Part shown: positions 60,078 through 64,000 of the stretch, in pieces
Numbering within the stretch: position 1 is the first letter of the stretch
Layout of the letters: each line of letters starts with the position of its first letter
Assembly (NCBI GenBank): GCA_945897955.1
Contig: CAMDGQ010000005.1
Location: 1 to 64,000 of the forward strand
Reading direction: 5' to 3'
Origin: Tepidiphilus sp. J10
GTDB lineage: Bacteria > Pseudomonadota > Gammaproteobacteria > Burkholderiales > Thiobacillaceae
Length of the DNA stretch: 64,000 nucleotides
The notes under the pieces: generated by a model
What the model was told of the DNA's origin: nothing
The model's input: the letters and a program-made list of their open reading frames with translations, nothing else
Databases searched by the model: none
Translations under genes and position numbers: made by a program

Positions 60078-61195
60078 GCCGCCAACTCCATGCGTTTGAT
60101 GACACGCTTTGATTTGTCTTCCACCTGGCCCGCAAGTTGGCCACAAGCGGCATCGATATCGTCACCCCGCGTTTTGCGCGTGGTGGCAACCTTGCCGGCT
60201 TCAATCAGCTGGGAAGCAAATTTGCGAACACGTTCAGACGGAGAACGCTTGAAACCTGAATTGGGGAAGGGATTGAACGGTATCAAATTGAATTTGCAGG
60301 AAATATCGCGTGTCAGATGCAGCAGTTGCTCAACATGCTCGGGTTGGTCATTGACCCCATCCAGCATGACATATTCGAAGGTAATGAAATCACGCGGCCC
60401 ATCGACGATGTAGCGCTTGCAGGCCGACATCAGTTCCTTCAATGGGTATTTGCGATTCACCGGCACCAACTGATCGCGCAACGCATCGTTAGGCGCATGC
60501 AGTGAAACAGCCAGCGCTACCGGCAGCCGTTCCCGCAAACGATCCATCGCCGGCACGATGCCGGAGGTTGAAATGGTGACCCGACGCCGCGACAAGCCAT
60601 ATGCATGGTCATCCAGCATCAGGGAAACCGCCGTCACCGTGTTTTCAAAGTTGAGCAGCGGTTCGCCCATGCCCATCAACACCACGTTGGAAATGATGCG
60701 TTCATTCTTGCTATCGAATCCGTGCGCCAAGGTTTGATTCGCCAAAACCTTGTTTGCCAAAGCCCTGTTTGCCCACCATAGCTGGCCGATGATTTCCGCC
60801 GCCGACAGATTGCGGTTGAAACCTTGCTTGCCGGTGGAACAGAAGGCGCAGTCGAGCGCGCAACCCACTTGGGAGGAAACGCATAAGGTACCGCGATCAT
60901 CCTCCGGGATGAACACGGTTTCGACCCGATTGTTCGGCCCGACTTCGAGCAACCACTTGCGGGTGCCATCGCTGGAGCATTGTTCATGACCGAGTACAGG
61001 TGGCCGAATCTCGGCCACCTCGGGCAGCCGAATCCGCAATGACTTGGCCAGATCGGTCATCTGTTCAAAATCATCCGCCCCTCGCTGATGCAACCATTGC
61101 AGCACCTGGCGGGCGCGGAAAGGCTTCTCGCCGATACTTTCAAAGAAAGCGACAAGGCCAGGCAGATCGAAATCGAGCAGATTGACTCGGTTCAC
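60074..61195 (-). CDS. rlmN: 23S rRNA/tRNA adenine-C2 methyltransferase RlmN
   Basis: The 373-residue radical-SAM enzyme has the cluster motif CALDCAFC (CX3CX2C), followed by STGKQGFNR, a Cys in GTLCVSSQ and a second catalytic Cys in DAACGQL near the C-terminus. It methylates A2503 of 23S rRNA and A37 of some tRNAs. Odd: an insertion of three to four 5-residue units ([19 protein letters not shown]) between the cluster region and [10 protein letters not shown], encoded by 15-base near-repeats. Confidence 0.96.
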   Translation of the reverse strand: MNRVNLLDFDLPGLVAFFESIGEKPFRARQVLQWLHQRGADDFEQMTDLAKSLRIRLPEVAEIRPPVLGHEQCSSDGTRKWLLEVGPNNRVETVFIPEDDRGTLCVSSQVGCALDCAFCSTGKQGFNRNLSAAEIIGQLWWANRALANKVLANQTLAHGFDSKNERIISNVVLMGMGEPLLNFENTVTAVSLMLDDHAYGLSRRRVTISTSGIVPAMDRLRERLPVALAVSLHAPNDALRDQLVPVNRKYPLKELMSACKRYIVDGPRDFITFEYVMLDGVNDQPEHVEQLLHLTRDISCKFNLIPFNPFPNSGFKRSPSERVRKFASQLIEAGKVATTRKTRGDDIDAACGQLAGQVEDKSKRVIKRMELAA

Positions 61196-61221
61196 TTCAG
61201 AAATGCTTTAGCAGCGACAAA

Positions 61222-61647
61222 TCAACGTGAATAAACCTGGCTAGCGGGGAAGAAATAAGAAATTTCGACAGCAGCGGTTTCAGCGGCATCGGAACCATGC
61301 ACGGCATTGGCATCAATGCTTTCGGCAAAATCGGCGCGGATGGTACCGGCGTCAGCTTTTTTCGGATCGGTAGCACCCATCAGTTCACGATTCTTGGCAA
61401 TCGCGTTTTCGCCTTCCAGCGCCTGGATCATCACCGGGCCGGAGGTCATGAACTCGACCAGATCGTTGAAGAAAGGACGGCCTTTGTGCACGGCGTAAAA
61501 ACCTTCCGCTTCAGCGCGCGACAGATGCGCCATGCGCGCAGCGATGATCTTCAAGCCGTTGGATTCAAAGCGGGAATAGATCTTGCCAATCACGTTTTTG
61601 GCGACAGCGTCAGGTTTGATGATGGACAGGGTACGTTCAACAGCCAT
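61222..61647 (-). CDS. ndk: Nucleoside diphosphate kinase
   Basis: The 141-residue enzyme balances NTP pools. It starts [14 protein letters not shown] and has the active His in NAVHGSD within [20 protein letters not shown]. It leads the block to der. AGGGGCAT-like purines are weak before the ATG; the 211-base region upstream separates it from the divergent SPOR gene. Confidence 0.97.
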   Translation of the reverse strand: MAVERTLSIIKPDAVAKNVIGKIYSRFESNGLKIIAARMAHLSRAEAEGFYAVHKGRPFFNDLVEFMTSGPVMIQALEGENAIAKNRELMGATDPKKADAGTIRADFAESIDANAVHGSDAAETAAVEISYFFPASQVYSR

Positions 61648-61858
61648 TTTTTATGCTCCGAAGAAAAACAATGAAATTGGGAAAAGGACAAGCGGAATAA
61701 GCAACGATCAATGCGATGCCCGCCAACCAGGCTCAAGTCGGCGCCAGAAATGGCATGGCAAAGGATTGAATACAAGCGAAAAAGCGCGCGCAAGTTACCA
61801 TGAAACGCCCCTAAAATAAAGGCGATGCGCCGCTCCCGTGCGCCCTCTGGAGACCTGA

Positions 61859-62560
61859 ATGCAAGCTGAAAATGGGATGTCGGAAAATGAAGATGTCCGG
61901 AAAAAAGCACTGCTGCGTCTCGCTGTTGCCGGCGTCGTGACCGCCACCGCGTTGGGCGGGCTTTGGTGGCTCGACCAGTCCGACAGCAAAAAACCGCCTG
62001 TCGCAGAAGCACCGCCGACACCCATCGTTTCCGCGCCACCGACTGAAGTTGCCGCTCCACAAACTGAAGCACTCGAACCCGAGACTGATATACCGCCAGC
62101 AAAGGACAGTACCGAAGTCGCTACCGAACCTGACAGTGATCAAGCAGCACAGGCGGAAGCATTGTCTTTCGATTCGTCGCCACCGCCGCCCAAGGTCAGC
62201 AACAACGGGCTGCAGCCGCGCCCGCAAACTTCGCCGCAACCTGCTTTCCCATCCGTGACGACGCCCCGCCCAACGCCAGCGCCCCCCGCCGCCAAGCCGC
62301 TGCCGCAAGAGGTAACAGGCAAAGGCTACGTCGTACAACTGGGCGTATTCAGCAATCCCGACAATGCGCGTGAGTTGGTCAACAAGTTGAACAAGCAAGG
62401 CATCCGAGCGCAAATGGAAGCACGCGTGCAAATGGGCCCATTCCTGAACCGCCAGGAAGCAGAAAAGGCGCAGATGGAAATGCGCAAGCTGGGTTACAAC
62501 GCGCTGCTTGCCCTGCCCTATTCCGTCACACCTGATGCGTTTTCGCCTGCCACGAAATGA
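61859..62560 (+). CDS. SPOR-domain septal/wall-binding protein
   Basis: The 233-residue protein has a cytoplasmic N-terminus, one membrane helix (LLRLAVAGVVTATALGGLWW, about 20-39), a Pro/Glu/Ala-rich spacer and a C-terminal SPOR domain (GYVVQLGVFSNPDNARELVN, RVQMGPFLNRQEAEKAQMEM, trimmed) that binds denuded peptidoglycan. GGAG precedes the ATG. Its end overlaps tilS by 35 bases, tail to tail. Confidence 0.92.
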   Translation: MQAENGMSENEDVRKKALLRLAVAGVVTATALGGLWWLDQSDSKKPPVAEAPPTPIVSAPPTEVAAPQTEALEPETDIPPAKDSTEVATEPDSDQAAQAEALSFDSSPPPPKVSNNGLQPRPQTSPQPAFPSVTTPRPTPAPPAAKPLPQEVTGKGYVVQLGVFSNPDNARELVNKLNKQGIRAQMEARVQMGPFLNRQEAEKAQMEMRKLGYNALLALPYSVTPDAFSPATK

Positions 62561-63857
62561 TCCAGCCGGCTTCTTCCGGTTTGGTCAGAAAGTCGCTGTC
62601 CGCACCTACCCCGGCTGACCAGACCAGATCATCGTCAAGATAGATCAGCGGCATCACGCCACGCTGCCAGGCTGGTATTCCCGCTTCGCGCAGCAGGTTC
62701 TTCAAGGTGCGTCGCGGCCGTCCCGGCCCCGGCTTGATTCGCTCCCCACCCAGACGCTTGCGAATGCTGACCACCCCCGGAGCAAGCCGCACACCTTCGC
62801 CCTGTGCAGACTGAAATTGCAAACTGCCAGCCTCGCCGAGATCAAGGCACTTTTCGCCCTGCCAGATCCGTATCGAGGTTGCGTCCTGGCTGATCTCCGG
62901 CAACGCCGCCTCCACCACTGCCCAACCCCGATAGCGACGCAAGCTATGTTGCCCAAAATCGACGCGCACCTGCGCATCCGGGCGAGCGTCGCACAATTGC
63001 CGCAACGCCTCACGCACAGCCTCGGGATGCATTTCCGCACCGGCACGCTCAAGAAAGCGGCGCAGAAGATTGCGTGCACGCGATTCAGGCAAAGCTTGCA
63101 AAGCTGCAACAGCCAAACCGTGTTGACCGATTGCCGCGTGGCCATCCTGATCCGCCAGCGCATCCAGCAACAAGGCGGCTTCAGTGAATTGAACGGCGGC
63201 TTGCGCCAGCGCTTTCGGCGCATGTGGGAAATGCAGGTTCAGGCGGGGAAGCACATCCTGCCGTAACGCGTTGCGCGCCAGCCGGAGATCGGCATTGCTT
63301 GCATCCTCGACCCAGGACAAGCCCATTTCAGCCGCACCTGCCGCAATTTCAGCCCGCGTCATCGCCAGCAATGGCCGCAGCAGCATGAGTTTTTCCGTCA
63401 GTGGCCGCACCTCCGGCATCGCCGCCAGGCCTTTCAAACTGGCGCCTCGAAGAAGTTGCAACAATACTGTCTCGGCCTGGTCGTCGCGGTGATGCGCCAA
63501 CACCAGAAAATCGGCATCCAGCTGGCAAAAAATCCGATACCGTGCGGCGCGCGCAGCCGCCTCCAGGCCTTCTCCAGCAAGCTGAACATTGACCCGATGA
63601 ATCGCCAATGGCACATCAAGGGCGGCACAAACCTGCATGCAATGCTGCGCCCAGACATCCGCCTGATTCGACAGACCATGATGCACATGGACTGCGGTAA
63701 GACTGAAACCCAGCCTTTGCCTGGCCTCGGCCAACAGATGCAGCAACAGGCTGGAATCAAGACCGCCCGAGTAACCGACACAAAGCCGGCTGGTCGCGCC
63801 AACGCACCCTGTATCGGACTTAATATGGCGTTTTAGGCAGACAACAAGCTGGAGCAT
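62526..63857 (-). CDS. tilS: tRNA(Ile)-lysidine synthase TilS
   Basis: The product from MLQLVVCLKRHI is 443 residues. It has the PP-loop GYSGGLDSSLLLHLL, AVHVHHGL, LVLAHHRDDQAETVLL and a C-terminal domain with NLLREAGIPAWQR. It makes lysidine in the CAU tRNA-Ile anticodon. The start is not certain: GTG or ATG codons further upstream (to 63911) are in frame; 63857 keeps the family-like length. accA lies just upstream, the usual betaproteobacterial order. Confidence 0.93.
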   Translation of the reverse strand: MLQLVVCLKRHIKSDTGCVGATSRLCVGYSGGLDSSLLLHLLAEARQRLGFSLTAVHVHHGLSNQADVWAQHCMQVCAALDVPLAIHRVNVQLAGEGLEAAARAARYRIFCQLDADFLVLAHHRDDQAETVLLQLLRGASLKGLAAMPEVRPLTEKLMLLRPLLAMTRAEIAAGAAEMGLSWVEDASNADLRLARNALRQDVLPRLNLHFPHAPKALAQAAVQFTEAALLLDALADQDGHAAIGQHGLAVAALQALPESRARNLLRRFLERAGAEMHPEAVREALRQLCDARPDAQVRVDFGQHSLRRYRGWAVVEAALPEISQDATSIRIWQGEKCLDLGEAGSLQFQSAQGEGVRLAPGVVSIRKRLGGERIKPGPGRPRRTLKNLLREAGIPAWQRGVMPLIYLDDDLVWSAGVGADSDFLTKPEEAGWIISWQAKTHQV

Positions 63858-63925
63858 CAAACTTGCCCAGCCCGGGCTGCAGCCGAGAGTCAACATAACC
63901 CCGGGAGTCAACGCACCCCCAAGCG

Positions 63926-64000
63926 TCAGGTGCGAGCTTCCTTGAACTTGCCGTAACCCATCAAACGGGCATAGCGGCTATTCAGCAAGGCATTCAGCGG
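63926..64000 (-). CDS. accA: Acetyl-CoA carboxylase carboxyltransferase subunit alpha, 3' end only
   Basis: Only the last 24 codons are inside the window; on the minus strand they read PLNALLNSRYARLMGYGKFK then EART and stop. This ending (RYxRLMxYGKFKE) is typical of AccA. The accA-tilS order supports the call. The rest lies to the right of the window. Confidence 0.85.
   Translation of the reverse strand, partial: PLNALLNSRYARLMGYGKFKEART

Overview
The window is a gene-dense, GC-rich chromosomal segment from a betaproteobacterium. The evidence is the block ndk-rlmN-pilW-rodZ-ispG-hisS-yfgM-bamB-der, the accA-tilS junction at the right edge, the ppsA/ppsR divergent pair, an ExbB/ExbD/TonB iron operon led by hemP, and a tmRNA tag ending ANDETYALAA. 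A DUF302 protein, a DsrE-like protein, a small c-type cytochrome and several exported metallo-beta-lactamase or cupin proteins hint at a sulfur-oxidising or otherwise respiratory lineage. The genus cannot be fixed from sequence alone.

Layout. 1-3.9 kb: the 3' end of an EgtB/SenA-type sulfoxide or selenoxide synthase on the plus strand, convergent with egtD and an ATP-grasp ligase on the minus strand; a nested inverted-repeat element lies between the last two. 4-15 kb: purL, a single-domain response regulator, a stand-alone NAD(P)H-hydrate dehydratase, an exported protein of unknown function and hrpA. 15.2-20.5 kb: an iron operon that opens with a Fur-box-like promoter and a short hemP with a TTG start, followed by tonB, exbB, exbD, a Fiu-like siderophore receptor and a PiuC/YbiX hydroxylase, closed by a hairpin terminator. 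20.5-30.4 kb: an FMN hydroxy-acid dehydrogenase, nadE, glnB, a DUF302 protein, amiC-tsaE, queG-murI, cytochrome c and a beta-CASP metallo-hydrolase. 30.5-36 kb: ppsA/ppsR, a diguanylate cyclase and a histone-H1-like DUF2934 protein. 36-44.4 kb: a large AsmA/DUF748 protein, a SpmAB fusion, an AmpE/CobD-like protein, a membrane-anchored GyrI-like protein, an MBL hydrolase coupled to a cupin, and HU.

44.7-50.9 kb is the most variable part. It holds an exported protein built of twelve roughly 13-residue (D/N/E)P units, tmRNA, tRNA-Val(CAC), gltX, a GST, a FadL-type porin remnant cut by an IS3-family transposase fragment, a small secreted-protein gene with one in-frame TGA, and a DsrE-like gene. 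51-64 kb returns to housekeeping genes: an MgtC/DUF4010 membrane protein, the der-to-ndk block, a SPOR protein, tilS and the end of accA.

The strongest candidate for an under-described system is the left-edge cluster: synthase, histidine trimethyltransferase and ATP-grasp ligase. It suggests that hercynine is made here, converted to a sulfur or selenium derivative and perhaps ligated to something else. Next in interest are the 13-residue-repeat protein, the DUF302/DsrE proteins and the TGA-interrupted gene. All function calls come from reading motifs by eye; no database search was possible.
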